Notes: generated by a model from the sequence alone, not told the origin. A DNA stretch of 64,000 nucleotides from Clostridium kluyveri (GCF_001902295.1 NZ_CP018335.1:2418001-2482000); one strand, 5' to 3'; positions 53,915-62,702 are shown, counted from the stretch's first letter. A program made the numbers and translations.

Positions 53915-54622
53915 TCATAATGATTCTGCTCTAAATTTTACTTGTATAGTTCCATTACCCGTTATGATTAAATCATTCTCTCCATTTACAAATCTTACAC
54001 TATATAAAATGTTATCACCAGTTGTTAAATTGTATGTTTTCCCGCCAAAAGTTAATGTCATTGTAGAACTACAATTTATAACAGGGCTTACATTTCTACC
54101 ATTATTATAAATTTTAACCGTAGTGGTGCCACTTATAGAAAACTCATTTGTATATGCTGTATAATCAGTAAGGAAACAAAAATCATCCCAAATATCATCT
54201 CCAAAATTATCAATATTATATTTGAATGGATCGGCTATAAAGTCTATTTTTAAAGTTCCTAATCTTTCTAAGTTATCCCAACTTGGGACATCATCTACTT
54301 TAGCCATGTAATACCATGTAGGATCGTTTGATTGAATTAATTTTTGCTTGCCTGGCCCCATAAGCCACTCTAAAATCTGAGAATATCTAATGAACATCTC
54401 TGTTTTTTTAAGCCCTACAAATTGAAATTGTGTCTCTATTTTTCGATCTGCATAGGTAATTTCTCCTTGGCTTCCAACGGTGCTAAAGTCATATGAGCCG
54501 CTCATAAAAGGTACTTGAATTTTAATTACATTTGGGGTTGGAGGCTGTGGCTTGAAGTAATTAAGGACTAGCCCAAAATCAGTAAATGACTTTTTACCAT
54601 TATAATTTATTTGCATTACCAT
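53915..54622 (-). CDS. Distal tail protein (Dit, Sipho_tail family)
   Basis: 235 residues: MQINYNGKKSFTDFGLVLN, TYADRKIETQFQFVG-type N-terminal domain and a C-terminal galectin-like segment (VKIYNNGRNVSPVINCSSTMTLTFGGKTY). It starts one base after the tape-measure stop. It forms the hub between tail tube and Tal. Confidence 0.85.
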   Translation of the reverse strand: MVMQINYNGKKSFTDFGLVLNYFKPQPPTPNVIKIQVPFMSGSYDFSTVGSQGEITYADRKIETQFQFVGLKKTEMFIRYSQILEWLMGPGKQKLIQSNDPTWYYMAKVDDVPSWDNLERLGTLKIDFIADPFKYNIDNFGDDIWDDFCFLTDYTAYTNEFSISGTTTVKIYNNGRNVSPVINCSSTMTLTFGGKTYNLTTGDNILYSVRFVNGENDLIITGNGTIQVKFRAESL

Positions 54623-57600
54623 TTAGCCTGTCACCCCTTTTAATTTCTTTCTAAGATTCTTACCTTGCAATATTTCAAGCCAAGGCATTACTACTTGCGC
54701 TGTTGCTTTTCCTTCCATTTCAAGAGTTATGCTCACATCTCCATCTATATTTAAATTAGAGGATGAATTTTGTGTGGTTGTATTGGTATTTACTGTACTT
54801 GGTGTTGCTAATTTCATACCAGATAAAGCATTATTCATTAGGTTTATTGCGCTTGCAGCTTGATTTAACATATCAATACTATCTTGATGACTTTTTATAA
54901 CTTCACCGCCTGAGAAGTCTACATACTCCCATCCTTTTTCGTTTATATATGCTGGCCCTGCTGCTGCATTATTAGTTCCACGTTCATAACCTACATAAGC
55001 CCCACCGCTTGTAAAGAGTGGAGTATTATATACACTTCCATATGTTTTTTTAATATAATTTATAGCTGCTACAGCATTGTGTATAGGATTTAGAATATTA
55101 TTTAATCCTTTCATAGCATATGAAGCGAATGTACTTGGTAATGTTTGTAATAATCCTGTAGCATGTTCTTTATTCTTTCCGACTGGTATCGGATTCCATG
55201 CAGAAGGATCACCTCCTGATTCAGCCTGTACTAATTTCTCTAACCCAGGCAACCAACTCATAGATGTTCCTGTGAGTGCTAATGCTGTACTTAGCCACCC
55301 TGCCACATTTCCAGCTACTCCAGATATAGCACCACCTATTTTATTTTTGAAAAAAGCTAATGCATCTTTAGAAGACATACCGTTTATAAAACCTTGAATA
55401 ACGTTTGCGCCTATTTCAAATAATTTTCTTGAAGGTGAATGTATATCAAATCCATCTTTACCTGTAAAAGCTTCAATTACCTTTTGGGTTAAATTATGCA
55501 CTATGCTTGTTAAATTATCTTGGCTTGATTTTATTCCTTCACCTATAGAAGTAACAATCGCAGTTCCTATAGAAGTGCAAGAACTAACAAAAGTGTTTAA
55601 TATGCTCGTAACATTACTTAATAAATTACTTATAGCTCCTGTAACTGCGCTTGCTGTATTGGTTATACCACTTGCAATGGATGTATCTGTACCTTGCCCA
55701 TATTGTACCGCACATACAGCAAAGGTATTCAGACTATTCCCTAAAGTTGTGATTACATTATTTACTGCTCCTGTAACTGCTGCTGAATTATTGGTTACTC
55801 CAATTCCCAAATTTGTATCTGTATCCTCTCCATGACCTATACATGATTGTGTAAAAGTTTTTACATTATTTGTTACTGTAGCAATTACATTATTTACGGG
55901 ATTTATAGCTGCACTAGAATTATTAGTTACTCCTACGCCTAAATTTGTATCTACGTCTTGACCAGTTTTATTCATAGATGTTGCCATATTAGTCATTGTG
56001 GTGTTTACGGTAGATACCAAACCGTTAATAGGAGTAGTAACCTTATCCGTACTATCTGTTAAACCTTTCCCCAAAGATTCATTTAAGTTCTGTCCATTTT
56101 CTTCGTTGATTTTATCGGGATCTTCAGTATCAGTTGGGGTAATTACATTTGCTATGGTACTGGTATTGGTTATTTCAACATCTGAGGACGTATCTGTAAG
56201 CCCCTGCATTGCATTTGTTATAAGCCCCTTATTATCTATAATACCTTTGGCTACCTGCGCTACTGAATCAGTCACTTTTGGTATTCCATCAACAATACCT
56301 TGAGCAACACCTGAGGTTATATTTTTTCCAACTTCCTCACGCATGATACGAGAAGGAGACTTTATGCCTAGTGCATCCTTAAATCCTTGCACAACCCCTT
56401 TAGCAAATTCCCCTATTTTATCTTTTACCCATTTTGCCATGCCAGTTATGCCATTCCATAAACCTTTTACAAGATCTATGCCTATATCAACTAAATTTCC
56501 AGGCAAACTTTTAAAGAAACTTACTATATTACTTATTACTCCCGGAAGATTAGCAGCAGCCCAACTTATGATATTTTTACCCCACTCCCCTATATGAGTA
56601 ATAGCACTTACAAGAATATCCCATAACTTACCTGGAAGACTGGCGAAAAAAGTAATTATATTGCCAATTATTGTTGGGAGATTAGCTGCAGCCCAAGCAA
56701 TAATATTACTCCCCCACTCTCCTATATGACTAATAACATTTGTGAGTACATCCCATATCTTCCCGGGGAGTTCTAAGAAAAAGTTGACTATATTCCCTAT
56801 TATGACTGGTATATTCGTAACAACCCAGGTTCCAATATCAACAGCCCATTTTACTAACGTCCCTATAACAAAACCCAGAGCATATCCAATATTAGCCGGC
56901 AATTGGCTAAAGAATGTACCTATGGACGTAATTATATTGGGTATGGCTGTAGCAACCCATGTTACAACATTTGCGCCCCAATTTACTATAGCCATAAGTG
57001 CTTGCATGAATAAATTTCCAATAATAGAAGGTAACTGCATAAAAAAACTTCCTATTTGACCAGGAAGTTGAGCTATAAATGTTATAAAATTATTAAATGC
57101 TGTCGGTATAGTGACGGTAAAGAAGTTCACTATAGCTGTCACTACTCCACCTACCGTACTACTAATTGATGTCCATATTCCAGCAACCACATTTCTAAAC
57201 CCCTCATTAGTGGCTATAAAAATCCCTAGCGCGGTAGCCGCCGCTGTTATACCTATTATAATTAAACCAACAGGACCTAATATCATACTGAATCCTGCTG
57301 ATATCAAAGGAAGCATACCGACTAATATTAATAATGGCCCAGCCACCAATGTTGTAACAGCTGTTACAACTCCTATTATTGCTATAGTACTTTGCATGCT
57401 AGGACTTAAATTATTAAATCCGTCTATTACCCCTTGTATCATATTAGATAATCCTTTTAATATTGGGATCAAAGCATTTCCTATAGAAATTTTGGCAGTT
57501 TCAACCGAGCCACTAAGTTGTTCTATTGCTCCATTTAATGTATTCATTTTTTGTGCTGCTACATCTTTCGCGGAAATCTTTCCTATAGAAGTTGCCATAT

Positions 57601-58894
57601 CGTCCGCGCCCTTAGCTCCTTCTTTAAAAAGAATATTTGCAGCACGTATAGCATCAGAACCAAAAATAGTTTCCATATACGTCAAACGTTGCGCATCAGT
57701 CAATCCACTCATAGATTCTTGAAGTATATTGGAAACTTCTGATAGATTTTTAAAATGTCCCTGAGCATCAACGAATTTATTTGAACCGTCTGCTGTAATA
57801 ATACCTAGTTTTTTCATAGCATTTGCAGATGCATCTGTTGAAGGTTGTAAATTCATAAGCATAGTTTTTAAAGATGTACCTGCATCTGAACCTTTAAGCC
57901 CATTTTGTGCAAATTCTGCCAACGCTGTAGTTGTATCTTTAAAGCTCCACCCTACGCTTGAAGCAACTGTAGAAACAGCTGAAAGCCCAAGTTTTAGTTC
58001 AGAAACAGATGTGGCAGATGCATTGGCTGCACCTGCCAAAATATCTGCTGCTTGTTGAACTGATAATCCATCATTTTTAAAAGCATTTAATGCAGTTGAT
58101 GCTATTTCGGCAGCATCTGCTAGATTGATTTCTCCTGCTGTTGCCAATGACAACGCACCATTTAAGCCTCCATTTAAAATATCGCTTACACTAACACCAG
58201 CTTTGATCAATTCTTCTATCCCTTGAGCTGCTTCTGTAGCACTATATTTAGTTTCAGCACCCATGGTAATTGCAAGGTTTTTGAGTTCTGCACTAAATTT
58301 AGTAACTTCATCTGGTGCTATAACCGAATAAACATTAGCCATGCTTTGTTCAAAGTCAGCTGCACCTTTTGCCGCTACCCCTAAGCCTGCTGCTATTCCA
58401 ACGCCTATTCCTGTCATTGTTTTTCCTATGTTTTTTACCTGTTCAAAAAGATTTCCGGTAGATTGTTTTGCCTTATCAAAAGATTCTTTATAATCATTAC
58501 CTAATTTACTTACAACACTACTTTGATTTTTTAATTCTTTTGTTGTATTTTCTAATTCTTTTTGATTTTTATTTAATGTTGCAGTTTCATTGTTTATTCT
58601 TGCCTGAAGATTTTGAGCTTCCTTACTGTCTTCTCCTTTAGCCGCTGCAATTAATTTGTATTGTTGTGTCAAGTTGGCTATTTTCTGTCTTTGAAGATCT
58701 GTTACCTGATTTAAAGAGTTTATTTTTACTCGCAATCCTTCTTCCGATTTACCCCATTCATCCATTCCCGCGCTCGCAGCACGAAATCCACTTTCAATTA
58801 CTCTTATTTGGCGGTTTAGATCCGTGACGCCCGCCTTAAAATTGGTCGTATCAAGTGACACGGAACCGCCAATATTATTACTATCATCAGCCAT
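54623..58894 (-). CDS. Tail tape measure protein with lytic transglycosylase domain
   Basis: 1423 residues, the largest gene here. N-terminal coiled coil (about 20-150), TP901-type core (about 165-470: GAADFEQSMANVYSVIAPDE, AEIASTALNAFKNDGLS), hydrophobic helices (about 495-570), tandem repeats of about 40-45 residues based on W-x-x-NI-x-x-WAAANLP (about 570-790), then further repeats based on GVTNNS, and near residue 1225 an SLT motif QAESGGDPSAWNP with catalytic Glu. The muralytic domain would help DNA entry. Confidence 0.93.
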   Translation of the reverse strand: MADDSNNIGGSVSLDTTNFKAGVTDLNRQIRVIESGFRAASAGMDEWGKSEEGLRVKINSLNQVTDLQRQKIANLTQQYKLIAAAKGEDSKEAQNLQARINNETATLNKNQKELENTTKELKNQSSVVSKLGNDYKESFDKAKQSTGNLFEQVKNIGKTMTGIGVGIAAGLGVAAKGAADFEQSMANVYSVIAPDEVTKFSAELKNLAITMGAETKYSATEAAQGIEELIKAGVSVSDILNGGLNGALSLATAGEINLADAAEIASTALNAFKNDGLSVQQAADILAGAANASATSVSELKLGLSAVSTVASSVGWSFKDTTTALAEFAQNGLKGSDAGTSLKTMLMNLQPSTDASANAMKKLGIITADGSNKFVDAQGHFKNLSEVSNILQESMSGLTDAQRLTYMETIFGSDAIRAANILFKEGAKGADDMATSIGKISAKDVAAQKMNTLNGAIEQLSGSVETAKISIGNALIPILKGLSNMIQGVIDGFNNLSPSMQSTIAIIGVVTAVTTLVAGPLLILVGMLPLISAGFSMILGPVGLIIIGITAAATALGIFIATNEGFRNVVAGIWTSISSTVGGVVTAIVNFFTVTIPTAFNNFITFIAQLPGQIGSFFMQLPSIIGNLFMQALMAIVNWGANVVTWVATAIPNIITSIGTFFSQLPANIGYALGFVIGTLVKWAVDIGTWVVTNIPVIIGNIVNFFLELPGKIWDVLTNVISHIGEWGSNIIAWAAANLPTIIGNIITFFASLPGKLWDILVSAITHIGEWGKNIISWAAANLPGVISNIVSFFKSLPGNLVDIGIDLVKGLWNGITGMAKWVKDKIGEFAKGVVQGFKDALGIKSPSRIMREEVGKNITSGVAQGIVDGIPKVTDSVAQVAKGIIDNKGLITNAMQGLTDTSSDVEITNTSTIANVITPTDTEDPDKINEENGQNLNESLGKGLTDSTDKVTTPINGLVSTVNTTMTNMATSMNKTGQDVDTNLGVGVTNNSSAAINPVNNVIATVTNNVKTFTQSCIGHGEDTDTNLGIGVTNNSAAVTGAVNNVITTLGNSLNTFAVCAVQYGQGTDTSIASGITNTASAVTGAISNLLSNVTSILNTFVSSCTSIGTAIVTSIGEGIKSSQDNLTSIVHNLTQKVIEAFTGKDGFDIHSPSRKLFEIGANVIQGFINGMSSKDALAFFKNKIGGAISGVAGNVAGWLSTALALTGTSMSWLPGLEKLVQAESGGDPSAWNPIPVGKNKEHATGLLQTLPSTFASYAMKGLNNILNPIHNAVAAINYIKKTYGSVYNTPLFTSGGAYVGYERGTNNAAAGPAYINEKGWEYVDFSGGEVIKSHQDSIDMLNQAASAINLMNNALSGMKLATPSTVNTNTTTQNSSSNLNIDGDVSITLEMEGKATAQVVMPWLEILQGKNLRKKLKGVTG

Positions 58895-58976
58895 TTATCT
58901 CACCTACCTTTCTATTATCTTCCAAAGGTTTTGGTATTATTTTGTAGAATTATCACCTTTAAGGAGGTGAATATTA

Positions 58977-59140
58977 TGTTAGACAAAAACCAAATCATTC
59001 ATGATATAGTAATGCTCCATCTAAAGAAAACTTTTGATTTTAGTGCTCCAACTGGTGATGAAGCATCACTGGCAATTGATTATGAAATGAAATTCGGTGT
59101 TGTAAAAGACCAACTTATCGATTTCAACCCTGAAGATTGA
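58977..59140 (+). CDS. Small antisense-oriented phage gene inside the tail operon
   Basis: 54 residues, ATG 58977 preceded by AAGGAGGTGAATATT, one of the best ribosome sites in the window. DKNQIIHDIVMLHLKKTFDFSAPTGDEASLAIDYEMKFGVVK. Acidic and helical, no domain recognised. It sits on the opposite strand between the tape-measure start and the upstream tail gene, overlapping the latter by 17 bases at the 3' end. Confidence 0.7.
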
Positions 59141-59300
59141 CTTTGCTGTAATCCAATAAATTTTCAGCTGCTTTTATAGCAGATTTGGCTTGATTAATAG
59201 TACAATCATTCTCTGCAAAAAGATTTACTATTTTGATGGCCATTTCTTTTACTATTTTTTTATTCTCTATATATTTTTCTTTGTTTTTATTAAGCCCCAT
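59124..59300 (-). CDS. Small phage protein upstream of tape measure
   Basis: 58 residues from ATG 59300 (AAAGGTGAGG upstream): basic helical head GLNKNKEKYIENKKIVKEMAI, then CTINQAKSAIKAAENLLDY. No family assigned. Confidence 0.6.
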   Translation of the reverse strand: MGLNKNKEKYIENKKIVKEMAIKIVNLFAENDCTINQAKSAIKAAENLLDYSKVNLQG

Positions 59301-59327
59301 AATCCTCACCTTTCTTTAAATAAAAAA

Positions 59328-59347
59328 AGAGACGCTTTCGCATCTCT
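59328..59347 (-). terminator. Terminator after the ORF6N operon
   Basis: AGAGATGC-GAAA-GCGTCTCT on the minus strand followed by TTTTTTTATTT. Confidence 0.88.
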
Positions 59348-59352
59348 AAATT

Positions 59353-59520
59353 TCATGATATTATTTTGTTTTTATCTACACCTAATAAGGCAAATATTAA
59401 ATCCCAAAGTTCACCATTTGTTAAATCATCAAAATTTCGTATTGGTCTGCCTACTATTTTAGATATTCCTATCAAGCTTCCGTTTTGCTTCTGTTCAGGT
59501 ATATCACATTCTCTTTTCAC
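59353..59520 (-). CDS. Small protein translationally coupled to the ORF6N gene
   Basis: 55 residues. GTG 59520 overlaps the TGA of the upstream gene (GTGA), with AAAGGGG upstream. KRECDIPEQKQNGSLIGISK.. GRPIRNFDDLTNGELWDLIFALLGVDKN. No domain recognised. The tight overlap argues for a functional link with the antirepressor-like protein. Confidence 0.65.
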   Translation of the reverse strand: MKRECDIPEQKQNGSLIGISKIVGRPIRNFDDLTNGELWDLIFALLGVDKNKIIS

Positions 59521-60356
59521 ATCACCCCTTTCAAAGAGTTTAAAAAATTTATAAGTTCCATGAAGGTATTTTCATAATAAAGAGGTTGAGTTTGTCTTTC
59601 ACTTCCTCTTGTACTAGTTTCGTTTTTGCCATATTTCAAACCTTTATCAGTTAAATGATTATAACTTTTAAATTTCCTTCTACCTGTAGACGGTCTAGTT
59701 TTTCTTTCCAAAAATCCATGTTCCACCATAAGTTTATTGAATTGTCTTATATTCATTGGAATATTGAATTTTTGCAATAATGCTGTAGCAGATATTCCGA
59801 CTTCTTCATCCACATATTCAGGTAAATATATTGTACTTAACCCTTGAGAGGTATTAAAGTCTTTTAACATTTTTACTGTAGATGATTTACTAGGCTTTAA
59901 TAAATCTACCGCAAGCTTTAAACCTTCCTTTTCTAGTTTTAATTTTCCCAGCTTTTTATCGAAAACCATATTTTCTGAAATGCTTTTTATCTCCTGTAAT
60001 TTAAAATACCCTTTAACTAGTTGCCTTTGTACTTGCCAAGACAATTCATCCTGCATTGGTTTAGTCATCATTAAGTATCCACTTTCTGTGAATATTGGGA
60101 TGTTCTTCGAAGCATTAAGCGCTTGAACCGAAATTTGTTTGCTTATACTCAAAGTATGAGCAAATTCACTTTCTTTTGGTACTAGAAAATAATCTTCTTT
60201 TTCAATAAGTTTCTTTATATTCCTGTCAAAATTATTTCTCGCATTTACTATAGGAACTTGGTGCAACTTTGCTATATCCCATAACGTAACAACTCTCTGT
60301 TCTTTATATTCTTTAACCATTAAATCATTATTATTTATTTTTACAATTTCATTCAT
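59517..60356 (-). CDS. ORF6N-domain antirepressor-like protein
   Basis: 279 residues. N-terminal ORF6N domain (about 15-115: QRVVTLWDIAKLHQVPIVNARNNFDRN, FTESGYLMMTKPMQDE), a helical linker, and a C-terminal winged-helix-like region (about 165-260: VGISATALLQKFNIPMNIRQFNKLMVEHGFLERK, SYNHLTDKGLKYGKN) as in phage antirepressors. AGAAAGGTGAT before ATG. Such proteins usually belong in the lysogeny module, so their place among tail genes is notable. Confidence 0.82.
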   Translation of the reverse strand: MNEIVKINNNDLMVKEYKEQRVVTLWDIAKLHQVPIVNARNNFDRNIKKLIEKEDYFLVPKESEFAHTLSISKQISVQALNASKNIPIFTESGYLMMTKPMQDELSWQVQRQLVKGYFKLQEIKSISENMVFDKKLGKLKLEKEGLKLAVDLLKPSKSSTVKMLKDFNTSQGLSTIYLPEYVDEEVGISATALLQKFNIPMNIRQFNKLMVEHGFLERKTRPSTGRRKFKSYNHLTDKGLKYGKNETSTRGSERQTQPLYYENTFMELINFLNSLKGVM

Positions 60357-60384
60357 GCTATCACCTTTCTTAATTTGAATATCT

Positions 60385-60424
60385 CAACTAAAGATGATAT
60401 AATAGATTTACCAACTTTAGTTGG
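60385..60424 (-). promoter_or_regulatory. Repeated operator-like dyads upstream of the ORF6N gene
   Basis: The perfect palindrome CCAACTTTAGTTGG (60411-60424) and a related half-site CAACTAAAGATG (60385-60396) lie in the 113-base leader of the antirepressor gene. They may be binding sites for a phage regulator. Confidence 0.4.
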
Positions 60425-60429
60425 CAGGT

Positions 60430-60471
60430 AGAGGAAGGTTTAATTACTTTGAACGGTATAAACTTTCCTCT
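60430..60471 (-). other. Hairpin overlapping the RHH gene stop
   Basis: AGAGGAAAGTTTA and TAAACCTTCCTCT arms on the minus strand with one mismatch. No U-tract follows, so this is more likely an mRNA processing or attenuation hairpin between the RHH and ORF6N genes. Confidence 0.45.
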
Positions 60472-60631
60472 ATTCGTTTCTAAAAGTTATCTCACCTTTT
60501 ACATACATATCCATTAATTTTTCTAAAACTTCATTCATATTTTCATTATTAGTCACACAAGCCACTTTAAATTTTTTTGAAATTGTCGGATATATTGTAG
60601 TTGAAAAGGTTCTTCTTTTTTCATCAGCCAA
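60470..60631 (-). CDS. Ribbon-helix-helix-like small DNA-binding protein
   Basis: 53 residues, TTG 60631 with GGAGG 9 bases upstream. ADEKRRTFSTTIYPTISKKF then KVACVTNNENMNEVLEKLMDMYVKG. The beta-strand RRTFSTTIYP followed by two helices fits the Arc/CopG (RHH) fold. Its own consensus promoter has a palindrome in the spacer, typical of autoregulation. It probably represses itself and perhaps the ORF6N operon. Confidence 0.75.
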   Translation of the reverse strand: MADEKRRTFSTTIYPTISKKFKVACVTNNENMNEVLEKLMDMYVKGEITFRNE

Positions 60632-60664
60632 ATAGTAATACCTCCTTTCTAAGCTGTTAACCTT

Positions 60665-60693
60665 ATTATACAGTTAAACAGTTTAACAGTCAA
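60665..60693 (-). promoter_or_regulatory. Sigma-A promoter with operator in the spacer (RHH gene)
   Basis: Minus strand: TTGACT (60688-60693), 17 bases, TATAAT (60665-60670). The spacer contains the perfect palindrome GTTAAACTGTTTAAC (60673-60687), with a further GTTAAC half-site downstream near 60656-60661. Binding there would block polymerase. Confidence 0.85.
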
Positions 60694-60716
60694 GAGGTAT
60701 TAGAATATTTTTCTAT

Positions 60717-60743
60717 TAAAAAAGAGAGAGTATTCACCCTCTC
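60717..60743 (-). terminator. Terminator after the phage membrane-protein gene
   Basis: GAGAGGG..ACTCTCTC arms on the minus strand followed by TTTTTTAAT, overlapping the stop of the 60742 gene. Confidence 0.75.
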
Positions 60744-61635
60744 AATTATTAGGATATAACATTTGTAAATTCTTCTGTGATAATTCTTTTCTTATCGCAC
60801 TATTTAATCCGGTTGTATATTGCCCTTGTAATATAACTAATTGATCAATGCTTATGTTATCAAAGTTTTGCACCTTTTGTAATTCGCTTTGATCAAAAGT
60901 TAAAATCATACCAGGAACCGAAAGTGTTTTACCATATTGATCAGTTAATTCACACATAACATTTACATGTATTACATTGTATTGTTTAAATTCATCAGTT
61001 TTATAAACTTTTTTAAAACATTCAATTGTCTCCATCAAGCCACCTTCTACAAGCATATTTTCACTAAGATTTCCACCCGAAAATTGTATAGTAAGTTCAT
61101 TGGCTTTTGGAATTATTTTACCATGGTCTAAACTTTCAGCCACTAATTTAGCTAAACTTTTTTCTTTAGGAGCAGTCTTTGGTGTTGTTTTTGCTTTAGA
61201 TTGAGTGGCAGGCTTAGTATTAGTAGTTTTTGTTGTTGTTTTAGGAGTAGTCTTTGTAGCTGTTTCCTTAGCTTTTTCCTCTGCTTCCTTCTTTGCTTTC
61301 TCTTCAGCTTCTTTCTGTTTCTCTATCTGTTCTTGTTTTTGTTTTTCAACCTTTACCTTTTCTGCTTGTATTTTTCGCTGTTGAAACAATACAGGATCAT
61401 AAGTCACTGCACTCACGCCCAATATAAATATAAGCACTAAACCAACCACAGCTATTGCTTTTACTTTTTTACTTTTACTCTTAAATTTTTCATTCTTGGT
61501 AAATAAGTATATACCACCTGCAATAGTTCCTAGTATTGTTAATGCTCCAGCAAATTTAGTCACATAGGCAATTAAAATAAGCCACATTATAATAATTATT
61601 GGTATTATTACTTTTTTCTTTTTTAAAAAATTCAC
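60742..61635 (-). CDS. Prophage-encoded membrane protein with charged linker (cargo)
   Basis: 297 residues from GTG 61635 (AAAGGGGG upstream). Three hydrophobic helices (about 9-26, 27-45, 62-82), a Lys/Glu/Gln coiled coil (about 90-130), a Thr/Lys-rich linker, and a C-terminal globular domain (about 165-297: IIPKANELTIQFSGGNLSENMLVEGG). No family recognised. Flanked by terminators, so an independent unit. Superinfection exclusion or lysogenic conversion is a guess. Confidence 0.7.
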   Translation of the reverse strand: MNFLKKKKVIIPIIIIMWLILIAYVTKFAGALTILGTIAGGIYLFTKNEKFKSKSKKVKAIAVVGLVLIFILGVSAVTYDPVLFQQRKIQAEKVKVEKQKQEQIEKQKEAEEKAKKEAEEKAKETATKTTPKTTTKTTNTKPATQSKAKTTPKTAPKEKSLAKLVAESLDHGKIIPKANELTIQFSGGNLSENMLVEGGLMETIECFKKVYKTDEFKQYNVIHVNVMCELTDQYGKTLSVPGMILTFDQSELQKVQNFDNISIDQLVILQGQYTTGLNSAIRKELSQKNLQMLYPNN

Positions 61636-61702
61636 ATCATCATCCCCCTTTTTATTCCATAATACAGCATTTAAGGAGGAACTTCTATTAAAATGTATTT
61701 GA

Positions 61703-61732
61703 AAAGGGGTTTGTATTTTACGAATACCCCTT
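61703..61732 (-). terminator. Terminator after rha
   Basis: AAGGGGTATT and AATACAAACCCCTT on the minus strand, followed by TTC AAATAC; it overlaps the Rha stop. Confidence 0.65.
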
Positions 61733-62417
61733 AAGCTATCAATCTTTGTGGTGGTAAATAACTTAACTCAACCATTAAATTACACTTTCCTTTGCATATC
61801 TGGTATATATCTTTATAATAAGTTTCCTTGTCAACTTCTTCTGAAATAACATGCTCTATCAAATTTTCTAAGTTATAGATTACATCTAACACTCTTTTAG
61901 TAGCTTTTTCCCTGCTATTAGAAGGAATCCCAACGCATTTATTTACTAATTTACTATAAGTCATATATAATTTCCCAGCGTTTTTACTACCTTGAGATAT
62001 TGCAAGTGGAATTAATTTAGCCATTATTACATCTGTTTCATTTCTTCTGCATAGTTTGCCTTTTACTCTTGTTGCCTTCCAGTCACTAGATAACTTTTCT
62101 CTCAATAATTCTCTCATCCTAAAAAATTCTTTCACTAAATCAAACTTAAATTTTACTACTTCAGGTGAATTTTTTAATAATGTCATGAGAAAAGTAGTTT
62201 GTTGTTCATTCAAATATGCAATCTTTTCTTTTTGGCCACTTTCTAAAGGTCGCATTTGAAATGCGACCTTTCCAAACTCTTTTATAAGATTCATATATCT
62301 ATAAATCATATCAAGTATACTTTTATGATTATTTTTCGTTTTAATTGCTATTAATTTGCTTTCTACATATAAATCCTCTATTCCATTAACTCTTTTTATT
62401 ATTACTAATTTATCCAT
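61731..62417 (-). CDS. Rha-family phage regulatory protein
   Basis: 228 residues. The N-terminal half matches the pRha fold: a helical segment HKSILDMIYRYMNLIKEFGKVAFQMRPLES, then YLNEQQTTFLMTLLKNSPEVVKFKFDLVKEFFRMRELLRE, the family's strongest block. The C-terminal part is Cys- and Glu-rich and unassigned. GGAGG before ATG. Rha proteins interfere with or regulate phage growth in hosts lacking IHF in the type case; here the role is unknown. Confidence 0.8.
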   Translation of the reverse strand: MDKLVIIKRVNGIEDLYVESKLIAIKTKNNHKSILDMIYRYMNLIKEFGKVAFQMRPLESGQKEKIAYLNEQQTTFLMTLLKNSPEVVKFKFDLVKEFFRMRELLREKLSSDWKATRVKGKLCRRNETDVIMAKLIPLAISQGSKNAGKLYMTYSKLVNKCVGIPSNSREKATKRVLDVIYNLENLIEHVISEEVDKETYYKDIYQICKGKCNLMVELSYLPPQRLIA

Positions 62418-62445
62418 TTTGTATTTACCTCCTAATATAATTTAT

Positions 62446-62487
62446 CTAGGAGCAGCCGGAACATACCCGGCTGTTACTCTCACCTAG
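62446..62487 (-). ncRNA. Structured leader upstream of rha
   Basis: Nested stems: CTAGG (62483-62487 read leftward) with CCTAG (62446-62450), and inside it CAGCCGG-GTATGTT-CCGGCTG, a perfect 7-base stem. The region is much richer in G+C than its surroundings. It ends about 15 bases before the rha ribosome site. I do not recognise an RNA class. Confidence 0.5.
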
Positions 62488-62526
62488 GAGGTTCAGCATG
62501 TCTCACGACGTTCTTTTCCTCAAAAT

Positions 62527-62550
62527 AAAAAAACACCCTTTCGAGTGCTT
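62527..62550 (-). terminator. Terminator after the tiny ORFs
   Basis: AGCACTC-GAAA-GGGTGTT on the minus strand followed by TTTTTATTTT. Confidence 0.8.
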
Positions 62551-62558
62551 ATTATTAT

Positions 62559-62597
62559 CTATTTACCTTTTCCTTTACCGCCTTTACATTTCCCCAT
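62559..62597 (-). CDS. Possible 12-residue Gly/Lys peptide
   Basis: MGKCKGGKGKGK, whose ATG overlaps the TGA of the upstream small gene (TGATG) and which ends just before a terminator. The coupling suggests translation, but the length makes it doubtful. Confidence 0.3.
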   Translation of the reverse strand: MGKCKGGKGKGK

Positions 62598-62692
62598 CAC
62601 TTGCTACCTTCATCTTTCTTCTTTCTATTTATCAAGCATAAAATTATTATAGTAACACATATTATTGCTGTTATTTGTACAGATATAGCCAT
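62597..62692 (-). CDS. 31-residue phage membrane peptide
   Basis: ATG 62692 with AGGAGG upstream: AISVQITAIICVTIIILCLINRKKKDEGSK, a single membrane helix with basic tail. It starts 11 bases after the preceding gene's end. The role is unknown. Confidence 0.5.
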   Translation of the reverse strand: MAISVQITAIICVTIIILCLINRKKKDEGSK

Positions 62693-62702
62693 GTTATTCC
62701 TC

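Noticed and set aside
54623..58894. Many long plus-strand ORFs opposite the tape measure and tail genes
   Set aside because: They have no ribosome sites or recognisable domains and are shadows of the repetitive tape-measure sequence.
62498..62641. Plus-strand 47-residue hydrophobic ORF with AGGAGG 7 bases upstream, antisense to the tiny phage ORFs (type I toxin-like)
   Set aside because: The ribosome site is the complement of the leader hairpin arm and the ORF is mostly the complement of better-supported minus-strand small genes and their terminator, so it is probably chance.
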